Source of the DNA: Mariniblastus sp.
GTDB taxonomy: Bacteria > Planctomycetota > Planctomycetia > Pirellulales > Pirellulaceae
Length of the DNA: 58,432 bases
Direction: 5' to 3'
Assembly: GCA_022447605.1 (NCBI GenBank)
Contig: JAKVBG010000026.1
Span: 1-58,432, forward strand
Notes under the pieces: generated by a model
The model's database searches: none
What the model was told of the DNA's origin: nothing
Seen by the model: only the letters and a program-made list of their open reading frames with translations
In this document: piece by piece, positions 17,436 through 26,198 of the stretch
How the letters are laid out: the number at the start of each line of letters is the position of its first letter
Numbering within the stretch: position 1 is the first letter of the stretch
Position numbers and translations under genes: made by a program

Positions 17436-17917
17436 TTAGCTGTCCTCTGCCTGAACCCGTCAAAGAGATTCCTTCAGGAATCCGTAAGATCAACCAAGCG
17501 AATCCCGCACATCCAGAAAGAAGTGGCACGCTTTGTGGTCCACGTCGTCCAATTCCCTGCCCGCCAGCGGGCCGTCTGTCAATTCGTACGGTTATTTACC
17601 GACGATCAACAGGAATTGTTTCCAGGTCTGATTGTTGCGGGAACACTCGATAGAGTCTTATCAAGTACCTCTTTATTCGGCAGAAGCGCCATTTTCGGTA
17701 AACCAAATCTAACAGTCACCAGCTGAATAATTGGAAAAGTTTGTGGCCCTTTGTCAAACTGGGAGGGCTGTGAAAAGTTTGAGGCGCCGCCGACGAGAAG
17801 ACGCTGTCAGAGGTGAAAGCGGTGCATGAGGGGCCGCCCCACAAGAGGAAGACGAAAAGAATGTCGGGTGCCAGGGTCCCACGTTGGCCTGGCCCTGTCG
17901 GTGTCCGTCGTAGCAGT

Positions 17918-19222
17918 TCAAGGACGGAAACTGCCCGTGCCTTCATCGCCGGAAGAAATCGCTGCGGTGCTCTCTGGTTCGGTCAAGAGGTCGCCGACAC
18001 CGTATGTCATGAGACGATCATCCCGCTGCAGCGTTACTGATTTGGGCGTGATTGTGTAGACCAGCCATTCCGACTTGTCGAGTTCGAAAGATTCGCCCTT
18101 TTTCAGTTGGTGCTTTTTACCCAGGGTTTTGATCCATACGAAGACTTTCCAATCACCGGTTTTTTCCTGAACAATCCCGGTGATCGCTGTCTCGCCGGCA
18201 TGTTTGAATTCCGGTTTCTTGGGAGGGGGTGCCGAAACGCGTCTTTCCCTCACATTGAGGACAAATTCGCCGTCTGAAGATTTGGGGGGGAATCCGCTGT
18301 CCGTCACTCGGACTTTGAACGGTCCGTATTCGCCCGCTTCCAGGGCGGGGCATTCGAACTTGGCCGATCGCGATGTGCTGGAAGTCTGTGACAGCTTGGC
18401 ACCCTCGATCGGCGATTCGAGCAGCTCGAATTGAAGCTGGTCTGACCGGTCAGCATCTTTGCCAGAGAGGGTAAAGGCGATATCGCTACCGGCGGTGGCC
18501 GATCGGCTCCTGGAAAGCGTCAGTGTTGGGACGTTGTTGGCGGGGCCAAAGATATTGCGAGTCACAATCTGATCGTCGTAGTATTCCAGTGTATGCTCCG
18601 GCTCGCGCTGGGCGACCACGAAATCCCTTGTTTCATCCGCATCGACCAAGGAAATCACGTCGATTTTCATCTCGATTGTCAGTTTCCCGGTGCGAATTTT
18701 CTTGTCCTCACCAGTCGTTCCGGCCGCTCGAGGGCTGATGGAAATGGAGGTAATCCGCTGTAACAGGTCGACCTTGCTGAACTCTTGCAAAAAGCGGGTC
18801 AACTGATCCAGGGTGCAGTCAAACCGTAACGAGTAGGGATGGGAAACAAAGACAGTTTCCATCGTTCGACCGCCCGTATAGCGTTTTTGCTCGGCGGGTA
18901 ATGGTTTTAAATTGCGGAAGGTCATCTTGAGTTCATCACGGACCAGATTTCCCAGCCAATCTTCGTAGTTAATCTTGGCCTTGTTGAAGTCCGTGGGCAT
19001 CGACAGGGCGCGGTAGTACAAGCGGCGCTGGTTAGCCAAAATGGCGTCGGACTGTTTCTGTTGCTGGGTCCGAATCTGGTTGTCGAGACTACGAATCGTG
19101 GCTTGGTTGGCAAAATAGGTGCTGTTAAACCACATGCCGGCTATGAATAGCAGGATCAAGGGCAACAGGCCAAGCACGATGGTAGCAAGCGTTTTTTCGC
19201 GTTTTGAAAGATTGTTGAACAT
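17918..19222 (-). CDS. GspM/PilO-like protein fused to Ig-like and GspC/PilP-like domains
   Basis: This is in the gspM position. One N-terminal membrane helix (about residues 14-37) and a coiled segment (42-65) lead into a PilO/GspM-type ferredoxin-like domain (about 85-195). A linker with TRNIFGPANN follows. Then comes a domain resembling cadherin/Ig-like repeats (about 232-327: FTLSGKDADRSDQLQFELL, GPFKVRVTDSGFPP). After a proline hinge, the C-terminus (about 345-415) reads ITGIVQEKTGDWKVFVWI, then KKGESFELDKSEWLVYTI and VTLQRDDRLMTYGVGD, which is the pattern of GspC/PilP homology-region domains that contact the secretin. No separate gspC exists here, so one chain may do both jobs. Domain calls are by motif reading only. 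Confidence 0.75.
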   Translation of the reverse strand: MFNNLSKREKTLATIVLGLLPLILLFIAGMWFNSTYFANQATIRSLDNQIRTQQQKQSDAILANQRRLYYRALSMPTDFNKAKINYEDWLGNLVRDELKMTFRNLKPLPAEQKRYTGGRTMETVFVSHPYSLRFDCTLDQLTRFLQEFSKVDLLQRITSISISPRAAGTTGEDKKIRTGKLTIEMKIDVISLVDADETRDFVVAQREPEHTLEYYDDQIVTRNIFGPANNVPTLTLSRSRSATAGSDIAFTLSGKDADRSDQLQFELLESPIEGAKLSQTSSTSRSAKFECPALEAGEYGPFKVRVTDSGFPPKSSDGEFVLNVRERRVSAPPPKKPEFKHAGETAITGIVQEKTGDWKVFVWIKTLGKKHQLKKGESFELDKSEWLVYTITPKSVTLQRDDRLMTYGVGDLLTEPESTAAISSGDEGTGSFRP

Positions 19223-19243
19223 GTCGTTTCAGCAGTGGAAATG

Positions 19244-20812
19244 TTAATTGTTTTCCGGAGGAGAATCGGTTTCGGCTTCTTCGTTGACAGAATCGGTTTC
19301 TAGCGAGGTTTCGGCTGGATCCTCCATTCTGTCTCGGGCGGCCTGGTTGACCTTTTCGATGGTGGCATCGATATCGGTGGGCAACTCGACAAACATGCTT
19401 TCGATTTTGATCGGGTAATCCTTGTCATCCGGTTCCTCGACCATTCGACCTGTCTTGACGAGGTAAGGCCTGGCAGTCAGGTTGGTTCTCAGTACCGAGT
19501 TGACGCCGATGCTGCCGACCCGACCCTTCAGGCTCAGCCCGACATTCCGTTCGTTGGCCGAGAGGGTCATCGAGTCGACGATTGCATCATCGGGCGTTTC
19601 AAATCGCTGGCTGAATTCATACAGCTCGTCCAGCCAGTTGATATTCTTTGTCTGCCAATCGTCGATCAGGTTGACCTCGCCGATGATCTGTTCCACGCCG
19701 GGTTGATTGCGATCGCCTTCATTGGTCTTCTTGATCTTTCTCAAGTTGTCATTCAGCTCGGCGATCCTGACATCCTGGGAGCTGAGCAGCCACCAGCCAG
19801 CGACCAGCATGCAAACCAGCATCGCGGCTGCCAGTCCACCGAAAAGGTAGACCCTTGAAAGGTTGTTGCGATTGACAATCGGTTGCCGGGGGTGAATGAA
19901 GTCGATGGTATGGGCCTGGCCCGAGGCCTCTCGCATCAGGGCGCCGACCAGCGCCGCGAATCGTTCGGGGTGCTCCGGTAAATCCTTGGCGATCGCGGAA
20001 ATGCCGGGAACCGTCTTGTATGGATCCGTGAAGATGACTGCCTGGTCAAAATTCTCATCCAGCATCTGCTTCATGTGAGGCAACCGGTCTTCGGCGCCGA
20101 TGACCAGAAACTCCTCCAGGGGACGACCTTCGAGCAGGCTGGCGGTGGAGGCGAGTGTCCGTCGAATTTGGCCGGCCAGGTTTCGAGCGACTTCTTCCGA
20201 TTCGTAATCTTTGGATGTGCGGACCGTTCGGGTGGCCATCAATTCTGAACCGATCAGCAGTGTCAAATCGACCTGTTCATCGTTCGGGTCGATAATCATC
20301 CTGGCGCGCTGGTCAACCAGCCTGGCGCGAACAAGTTCGCAGGCGCTGTACGGTCGCAGGACCATTTTGGAAAGTTTCAGACCGGCTTGCTCAACCACGG
20401 CTGTGGATCGCTCCAGTAACTGGGGCGAAACGGCACCTGCCAGGACGCGTTGGGGTTGTTCGGGTTGACATTTGAAAGGGACATAATCCAGGCTCCACGC
20501 TTCGTTGAACGCCGAGAAATCGTTGCGAGCCTGGAAACGGACCATGTCAGGCAACTCGTTTTCGGGTGCGGGTGGAACCGAGATCTCCCGCATTTCAATC
20601 TGTTGGCGACCGAGGACGACAATGGTATCTCCCCGCGGAATACCCTTTTCAGTCAGGGACGTCTTCAGTGAATCGGCGATTGCCGATTCTGTGTCATCGG
20701 CTGCCAGAGCGATTTCAAAGACATGGGTGAATTGCAGTCGCTTCCCGCTGGTGCGCGCGGCAACGACCAGGATGTCTTCATCGTTGATTTCCAAGGCAAT
20801 CAAGTTGGCCAT
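19244..20812 (-). CDS. gspL: GspL/PilM-PilN-like inner-membrane platform protein
   Basis: This protein occupies the gspL position and should recruit the GspE ATPase to the membrane. Residues 1-320 have the actin-like PilM/GspL fold: MANLIALEINDEDILVV start, VVLGRQQIEMREISVPPAP, MIIDPNDEQVDLTLLIG and FLVIGAEDRLP. A single membrane helix lies near residues 330-352 (VYLFGGLAAAMLVCMLVAGW). A PilN-like periplasmic domain with coiled coil (ELNDNLRKIKKTNEG) follows, then an acidic tail. This layout equals a fusion of type IV pilus PilM and PilN. ATG 20812 (MANLIAL) is preferred over an upstream GTG. It is 21 bp before the gspM-like gene and 92 bp after gspK. Confidence 0.82.
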   Translation of the reverse strand: MANLIALEINDEDILVVAARTSGKRLQFTHVFEIALAADDTESAIADSLKTSLTEKGIPRGDTIVVLGRQQIEMREISVPPAPENELPDMVRFQARNDFSAFNEAWSLDYVPFKCQPEQPQRVLAGAVSPQLLERSTAVVEQAGLKLSKMVLRPYSACELVRARLVDQRARMIIDPNDEQVDLTLLIGSELMATRTVRTSKDYESEEVARNLAGQIRRTLASTASLLEGRPLEEFLVIGAEDRLPHMKQMLDENFDQAVIFTDPYKTVPGISAIAKDLPEHPERFAALVGALMREASGQAHTIDFIHPRQPIVNRNNLSRVYLFGGLAAAMLVCMLVAGWWLLSSQDVRIAELNDNLRKIKKTNEGDRNQPGVEQIIGEVNLIDDWQTKNINWLDELYEFSQRFETPDDAIVDSMTLSANERNVGLSLKGRVGSIGVNSVLRTNLTARPYLVKTGRMVEEPDDKDYPIKIESMFVELPTDIDATIEKVNQAARDRMEDPAETSLETDSVNEEAETDSPPENN

Positions 20813-20904
20813 AACTAACTCGTCCGTTGTGCAATCGGTTGTCACCAGTGGTTGACCACCCGGTCAGCCTCGTTTCTGGTGGAAAATATCGGCTTGCGCC
20901 CGTT

Positions 20905-22488
20905 TCATTCGATCAGGTCAATCCCCAGTACATCCAGGCTGTACCCGGTCTCCAGGTGACTTTTGTCACGCCAGAACAGGATGCGGGGTACGGGAATCGT
21001 ATGATCCAGTATGACCTCTGCCCGGGACGATCCAACCGAATCATCGAAATATCCGACGATTTCGGCCCGATAAACGTCTCCCCCGGTGCAAACAAATGGG
21101 TAAATCGAATCCATCGTTACCAAATCTACAATGCCTTCAACCAGCAACCAGGTTTCGAATTGCCGGTTCAAGTCCGATCCGTCGGGATCATTCAGTTCAA
21201 ATTCGCGTTTTTCAATAATGGTTTCTACGATTTCCGGGGTCATGCCAGGGATCCCCTCCAGGACCACTCGGGGCGCCTGCATCATGTTGATCCTTCCCGG
21301 AATGACCGCGCCTTCATAAGTCGTGATGTTCCGCATCAGATTCGGCAAGGTGAACGGCAGATTGGACATCCGGATCGGTGATTTGATGATCACCGTTTCG
21401 CCTGATGATTCCGGGTCACTGACGGTTGTGTAGGCATCCACAAGCTCGAGCGCGTTCCTGAAGGTGAAGGCAGCCTCGAGTGTGTCGAAATCGAGTGGCA
21501 CCAGCAGGTTGTTTTCGGGCGCTTCCTCATCTTCTCCCAGCGTGGCAGGACCGTTCACCCGGTACATGATAATGAACTGCGACCACTCTTCATTGAAGGC
21601 GGAGCGGAGATCGGTGTACAGTTGTTCCAGGTCCGGGCTGTTGAGATTGATCCGCGGCAAGCCGTCGGCCGTCAAGTTGGATTCCTTGCTGTAGAGCGTC
21701 AGGTAATTGGCCCAACCCAGAGACATGTCGGAATCGAGGCTGGTTGCCTGGTTGTTCTCTTCCGGGTCAAGAATCCCGTTCCGGTTGATATCCAGTCCGA
21801 ACAGCAGCTGGGGGGTGATGTCGCGGATCAGGAGCAACTCGTCCAGGCTGTCCATCGGCGCGTTCTTGCACTGGTAAGCCGGGCTGAGGCCCGAGTAGTA
21901 TCCACTCTCTGCCCCGTATTCGCGCTGCTCGTCGTCGGAATCGATCCAGTCGATGATGGCATCGGCAATCGACTCGTCCATGTTGGGCAGTCCCATCAAC
22001 AGATCCCGCCCGGCATTTTCCTGAAGCAGGTCCAGGTAGGGCAGGATATTCAGATTCAACTTTGTCGATTCGTCGGTCAAGCCGTAGCGAAATCCCTCGG
22101 GAATGCCCATTTCGTCCAGCGATGAGGAGATGAGGGTAAATCGCCCCATCACGCCTTCCTTGTTCGGGTCGGCTGCCACCGGGATTCCCTGCAGGTTGCC
22201 GTTGTCCCAGACGCCCCCCTTTTCGCGGATCGTATCCTTGTCATAACTGAGGAAAAGCCGCGTGAAATCGACACCCGAATCGACCAGGTATTTTGACTGG
22301 ACCCGGCGGCTCATCAAGCGGGCCGCTTCTTCCTCGGTCTGCATCAGGGCGGTAAAAGTGTAGGCTGCCAGCGAGAGCATGATGATCGTGACCAGGACCA
22401 CGATCAGTAGCGAACCGCGTCGGTTCTGCGTCGGTCTGGCGGGAGGCCGGATGAAAGATCGAACGTTGGAGAGGCAAATGTTGCGCAT
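20905..22488 (-). CDS. gspK: type II secretion minor pseudopilin GspK
   Basis: GspK caps the pseudopilus tip with GspI and GspJ. The N-terminus has a basic leader, then GSLLIVVLVTIIMLSLAAYTF, a pilin-like hydrophobic helix in which the +5 Glu is missing as is typical of GspK. Further along are FRYGLTDESTKLNLN, ESIADAIIDWIDSDDE and YQCKNAPMDSLDELLLI, all close to the GspK family pattern (DEdgKLNLN, I..WiD.D, N.pf.sv.EL). At 527 aa it is longer than Proteobacterial GspK (about 330), with extra acidic inserts. It follows gspJ by 2 bp, so the genes are co-transcribed. Confidence 0.9.
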   Translation of the reverse strand: MRNICLSNVRSFIRPPARPTQNRRGSLLIVVLVTIIMLSLAAYTFTALMQTEEEAARLMSRRVQSKYLVDSGVDFTRLFLSYDKDTIREKGGVWDNGNLQGIPVAADPNKEGVMGRFTLISSSLDEMGIPEGFRYGLTDESTKLNLNILPYLDLLQENAGRDLLMGLPNMDESIADAIIDWIDSDDEQREYGAESGYYSGLSPAYQCKNAPMDSLDELLLIRDITPQLLFGLDINRNGILDPEENNQATSLDSDMSLGWANYLTLYSKESNLTADGLPRINLNSPDLEQLYTDLRSAFNEEWSQFIIMYRVNGPATLGEDEEAPENNLLVPLDFDTLEAAFTFRNALELVDAYTTVSDPESSGETVIIKSPIRMSNLPFTLPNLMRNITTYEGAVIPGRINMMQAPRVVLEGIPGMTPEIVETIIEKREFELNDPDGSDLNRQFETWLLVEGIVDLVTMDSIYPFVCTGGDVYRAEIVGYFDDSVGSSRAEVILDHTIPVPRILFWRDKSHLETGYSLDVLGIDLIE

Positions 22489-22490
22489 GG

Positions 22491-23465
22491 TTATTCGGCC
22501 TCCTCGGGCGGAGGTTCTGCCACCGGCAAGTGGATCACCGTGCGATAATAATCCATTTCATCTTCATCGTTGGCCAGGGAAGAATCGGTTGCCCGGAAGG
22601 GATCCAGTTGCAGGGTCACCTCGATCGCCAGGGGAAAACCACCGTACTCGTCACTGTTCCATTCACCTTCCCAGGCATCGCCGCTCCAGTAGCGGAAGTA
22701 GATCGCGGCCACCTCGGGTGCGATCAATTGGGTGTACTGATCGGGTGATTCTGCCAGTCCCGTATCGCCCAGGTAGGCCGCCACGGCCCGGTCGATTTGA
22801 CGACGATACAAGCCCCCCTGTTCCCCCTGGGAATCGATAATGTCATCCGCCTGTTCCGAGGGCTGGTCGGAAAAAAAGTAATTGACAGCCTTCACGTCGG
22901 ACGGGAGTTGCGGCTGGTTCGTGTTGAGGGCGATCATCGGGTTGTATTCATCGACCCGTGGTAGACGGCTGACATCGATCACGATTGCCTGGCTGTTGCC
23001 GATCATGGTCGGCCGACTGGTCGCCAGCTCCTCGTCGACCACGGGCGCTTCCTCCTCGGCTTCGTCGGTTTCTTTCTCTTCAGCCGTCTCTTCGGTTTCC
23101 TCTCCTCCCATCGCCATTGCCAGGACGTCGGGGACCAGTGATTCGTACAAGTTTTCCAGCCCGGAATAATCTTGTGGTTTGTACTGGATCGCTCCCCTCA
23201 GATCGTTGTGAATCATCATGATGATACTGCGGGCCACCTGTTTGCGTTCGATATCGCCCTGCTGTCTGGTCAAAGTCAGCATGTACAGGTGAACGGCGTA
23301 AGCGATGGCCGCAATGATGACCACCGACAGAGCCAAGGCCAGGATGACCTCCAACAGGGAAAATCCCGCCCCCCGTCGTACCGCGCTGGCGCAACCGAAG
23401 ATGCCCCCGCCAGGGGAGCGCCTTGGCCGTGCGGCGAGTCGCTTGTGGGTGTCGGTACAGGGCAT
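22491..23465 (-). CDS. gspJ: type II secretion minor pseudopilin GspJ
   Basis: A prepilin-type protein with the cleavage and methylation motif GAGFSLLEVILALALSV near residues 32-48, after a long basic leader of about 33 residues. The helix continues VVIIAAIAYAVHLYM. The globular part includes EGEWNSDEYGGFPLAIEVTL and LDPFRATD, consistent with GspJ, where a calculated beta domain ends in a line like LPLAIEVTL. An unusual insert (about residues 123-150) is very rich in Glu (EETEETAEEKETDEAEEE), which suggests a flexible acidic loop. Its ATG overlaps the gspI stop by 1 nt (TAATG), so translation is probably coupled. Confidence 0.87.
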   Translation of the reverse strand: MPCTDTHKRLAARPRRSPGGGIFGCASAVRRGAGFSLLEVILALALSVVIIAAIAYAVHLYMLTLTRQQGDIERKQVARSIIMMIHNDLRGAIQYKPQDYSGLENLYESLVPDVLAMAMGGEETEETAEEKETDEAEEEAPVVDEELATSRPTMIGNSQAIVIDVSRLPRVDEYNPMIALNTNQPQLPSDVKAVNYFFSDQPSEQADDIIDSQGEQGGLYRRQIDRAVAAYLGDTGLAESPDQYTQLIAPEVAAIYFRYWSGDAWEGEWNSDEYGGFPLAIEVTLQLDPFRATDSSLANDEDEMDYYRTVIHLPVAEPPPEEAE

Positions 23466-23902
23466 TATTCTTCGTCGATGTAATCGAGGGGATCGTAATC
23501 GGGGTCCGGCATGAACCGAACTACGGACATGGATATCGGGTTGGCCGATGAACTGGGGGTCTGTTCCACGCTGACCACGACCATCAACAAGCCGAGTTGG
23601 CCAGACTGCTGGACGTCAACGCTGTACATCCAGTCCGGGTTTTCCTCGATGACACTGGAGGAAACCGACTGCAGTTCGATGATGCCGGCGGAGACTTCAG
23701 CCATTTTTCCGTCGACCAGGATGTTGGCGTCACTGCGAATCTTTGCCTCGACGGCCGAGCGGTAACCGAGGTTGATCAGCTGACCAATCACCACCATCGC
23801 TCCCCCCAGGATGGCAATCGCCAACAGGACTTCCAGCAGGGAAAATCCTTGGCGTTTGCCCTGCGGGTTCGAGATTGCGAAATGGAGTTTGGGCATGGTC
23901 AT
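23465..23902 (-). CDS. gspI: type II secretion minor pseudopilin GspI
   Basis: A short pseudopilin with leader MTMPKLHFAISNPQGKRQG and the prepilin peptidase site G/FSLLEVLLAIAILGGAMVV, with Glu at +5. The rest (residues 45-145) fits GspI, which caps the pseudopilus with GspJ and GspK: AKIRSDANILVDGKMAEVSAG and WMYSVDVQQSGQLGL. An in-frame GTG lies one codon upstream, but the ATG at 23902 overlaps the gspH stop by 1 nt (TGATG) and is preferred; ATG 23896 is also possible. The order H-I-J-K is that of classic T2SS operons. Confidence 0.86.
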   Translation of the reverse strand: MTMPKLHFAISNPQGKRQGFSLLEVLLAIAILGGAMVVIGQLINLGYRSAVEAKIRSDANILVDGKMAEVSAGIIELQSVSSSVIEENPDWMYSVDVQQSGQLGLLMVVVSVEQTPSSSANPISMSVVRFMPDPDYDPLDYIDEE

Positions 23903-24486
23903 CACTCGATCATTCGATCGTCAATTATCTTTTTCACCGTGGTGGTGCCGGTCAAGCCGCGCAGCGTCACCTGGATCGCGTCGTTCTCCCTGTTCTGCAA
24001 GATTATTTTGGCAGATTGCGAGGTGCCGTCCGGGTAAAACAGGATGGGTCGCATGTCTCCAGGCCTGAAATTGGCCGACACCATGGCCGCCGCGGCCCGG
24101 GCGTCCGGGTTGGTGAGGGCCATGGAAAAACGGACATCTCGCGGCAACAGGTCATCACCGAAATCGAAATTACTACTTCTCAGGTCCTCATCCAGCGGAA
24201 CATTCGTCATGGAATCGATGGTCTCCTCGTTGAATGGTCCAACGCGGAAAGCGGGGCCTTCGATCTGGTAATAAAAGGCATAGATCTCGCCATTGCGGAT
24301 CGCCTGGACGCGCGCACGTCCCATGTGGGCCCGTACCAGATCGCCACCCTTGTCGAGTTTCTGGCCCGAAAAAGAACGCTGCAACATCGGCAGGGACATT
24401 GCAGCGACAGCGATCATGACGGCCAAAACGATAATCAGTTCGAGCAGCGTAAACCCGCTCGTGTCACGTTTCGGCAAACGGTTCAT
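23902..24486 (-). CDS. gspH: type II secretion minor pseudopilin GspH
   Basis: A pseudopilin of 194 aa with leader MNRLPKRDTSG and cleavage motif G/FTLLELIIVLAVMIAVAAM (Glu at +5). The C-terminal part is GspH-like: GRARVQAIRNGEIYAFYYQ and MRPILFYPDGTSQSAKIIL, the latter matching the conserved GspH/FimT strand with F-x-P-D-G. It likely sits at the junction between the minor-pilin tip and the major pseudopilin shaft. It starts 9 bp after gspG and overlaps gspI, so it belongs to the same transcript. Confidence 0.87.
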   Translation of the reverse strand: MNRLPKRDTSGFTLLELIIVLAVMIAVAAMSLPMLQRSFSGQKLDKGGDLVRAHMGRARVQAIRNGEIYAFYYQIEGPAFRVGPFNEETIDSMTNVPLDEDLRSSNFDFGDDLLPRDVRFSMALTNPDARAAAAMVSANFRPGDMRPILFYPDGTSQSAKIILQNRENDAIQVTLRGLTGTTTVKKIIDDRMIE

Positions 24487-24495
24487 GGGTTGATA

Positions 24496-24927
24496 TTACT
24501 GGGTGTTCGGTTCGGGGACGTCGTCGGGTGACCCCTGTTGACCATCGGGTCCGGCACTACTGATGAAAACACGATTGTTCGCTGCGTCCGGAGAGTAAAC
24601 GTACTCGTTGCCCCACGGATCCATCGGGACGGGATCTTGGAGGAAAGGCCCCCTCCATTGCCGGGTTGTCAGACCGGCCGGCTGGATATGCAGATCATCC
24701 AGGGTGTTGGGGAATCGGCCCACCTGGAGTTTGTACTGCATGCAGGCAGATTCCAGTGTGCTGATTTGGGAGAGCGTGGCGTCGGACTGGGCGTTTTGCT
24801 GAATTTGCAGAAACGCAAACGTAACCATCGAAGCCATGATCACCAGGATCGCCATGACCAACAGCAGTTCCATCAGCGTAAAGCCCCTGCGGTCACCACG
24901 ACCTCGGCGGTGGGAATTGCGACGCAT
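24496..24927 (-). CDS. gspG: type II secretion major pseudopilin GspG
   Basis: The major pseudopilin that polymerises into the periplasmic piston. A basic leader (MRRNSHRRGRGDRRG) precedes G/FTLMELLLVMAILVIMASM, a textbook prepilin peptidase site with Glu at +5. The globular part shows GspG hallmarks: ESACMQYKLQVGRFPNTLDDL, RQWRGPFLQDPVPMDPWGNEY and a C-terminal SSAGPDGQQGSPDD, which in GspG is the calcium-binding region. The length of 143 aa is standard. The start is firm: AAAGGAGAT lies 7 nt upstream, the strongest ribosome-binding site of the operon, fitting the need for many copies. Confidence 0.95.
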   Translation of the reverse strand: MRRNSHRRGRGDRRGFTLMELLLVMAILVIMASMVTFAFLQIQQNAQSDATLSQISTLESACMQYKLQVGRFPNTLDDLHIQPAGLTTRQWRGPFLQDPVPMDPWGNEYVYSPDAANNRVFISSAGPDGQQGSPDDVPEPNTQ

Positions 24928-24971
24928 CGTTTATCTCCTTTGAGTATCTAAAATTTCAGTAGTTGTTTCTT

Positions 24972-26180
24972 TCAACCCTGCAGGGCCTGACCCATTTTCA
25001 TGACCGGCAGCAACAGGGCGATGACCACGATCAGGATCACGATCGCCATCACCAGCAACATTAACGGTTCGATCAACTTGACGAGCAAGTCCAATCGGCG
25101 TGTGGTCTGTTTTTCCAGCCCGTCGGCAATATTGACCAGCACCGTATCGAGCGTGTTCGATTCCTCGGCCACACTGATCATCTCGGTGACGTTCTGGGGA
25201 AAATGCCCCGACGATTCCAGTGGCACCGAAAGCGAGGCACCGGCGGTAATATTCTCCGTGGCATCATTGATTGCCTGGGACAGGACCTGGTTGCCGGCCG
25301 CGTCACTGCTGATCGTCAGTCCCTTTAAAATAGGGACCCCGTTATGCAGCAGCGTACCGAGCACCCGGCAAAACCGGGCAACGGCCAAGTTGAGGAAGAT
25401 CATCCCAAACAACGGTAATTTTATCTTAATCCGGTCGGCCAGTTGCCGACCCCGTTCGGTACGTAATTGAACCCGCAAAGCGAAATAAAGTACCGCAAAA
25501 CCGAGCAAGATAAATATGCCGTAAATCTGTAGAAACTCGCTGAATGACAATAACCAGTCGGTAATCGCGGGGAGTTGGCCTTTTTCGCGTAAAGCATCGA
25601 ACATTTCACCGAACTTTGGCACGAAGAAAACGAGAAGAACGGCCACCACGAGGGTACCGATCGACGCCAGCACGGCCGGGTAGATCAGGGCCCCGATGGT
25701 GCGGCTTTTCAGTTCATCCTGTTGCTCGGTAAACAGGGCGACTCGCGCCAGAGCGTCTTCCAGGAATCCACCCTCGGTACCTGCCCGGGCCATGTTGACT
25801 GCCATTTCGCTGAACACCTTCGGATGGCAGGCAAAGGCATCTCCCAATGATTCACCATCTTCGATCCGGCTGATGACGTCGTCGAGCGCGGTTTGCAGCG
25901 CGGGGATCGAGGTCTGGTCGCGCAATACCGAAAGGGACCGTAACAGCGGGACCCCGTTTTTCATCAAGGAGGCAAGTTGATCGTAAAAGATGGCGATCTT
26001 CTGGCCACTGACACCACGTCCAAAAGAGAGTGACTTCTTGGCCTGTGCCTCGTCGATCGTGACCGGGAAGAGTGATTTTCCACGCAACTGGTTGACCACG
26101 TCGCGTTCGGTAGCGGCGGACATCGTGCCGCTGATTCTCTGTCCGGCGGCATCTCGAGCTGTGTAAGTGAAGTCGGCCAT
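24972..26180 (-). CDS. gspF: type II secretion inner-membrane platform protein GspF
   Basis: GspF is the polytopic core of the assembly platform, contacting GspE. The N-terminus MADFTYTARDAAGQRISG is typical. The protein has two GspF domains: the first with FYDQLASLMKNGVPLLRSL and MARAGTEGGFLEDALARVA, the second with FCRVLGTLLHNGVPILKGL and MISVAEESNTLDTVLVNIA. Membrane helices lie near residues 170-190, 220-240 and 375-395 (LLVMAIVILIVVIALLLPV). The 402 aa length is standard. It starts 18 bp after gspE, with AAGG upstream of the ATG. Confidence 0.95.
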   Translation of the reverse strand: MADFTYTARDAAGQRISGTMSAATERDVVNQLRGKSLFPVTIDEAQAKKSLSFGRGVSGQKIAIFYDQLASLMKNGVPLLRSLSVLRDQTSIPALQTALDDVISRIEDGESLGDAFACHPKVFSEMAVNMARAGTEGGFLEDALARVALFTEQQDELKSRTIGALIYPAVLASIGTLVVAVLLVFFVPKFGEMFDALREKGQLPAITDWLLSFSEFLQIYGIFILLGFAVLYFALRVQLRTERGRQLADRIKIKLPLFGMIFLNLAVARFCRVLGTLLHNGVPILKGLTISSDAAGNQVLSQAINDATENITAGASLSVPLESSGHFPQNVTEMISVAEESNTLDTVLVNIADGLEKQTTRRLDLLVKLIEPLMLLVMAIVILIVVIALLLPVMKMGQALQG

Positions 26181-26198
26181 CTGCTGAAACCTTGTCGA

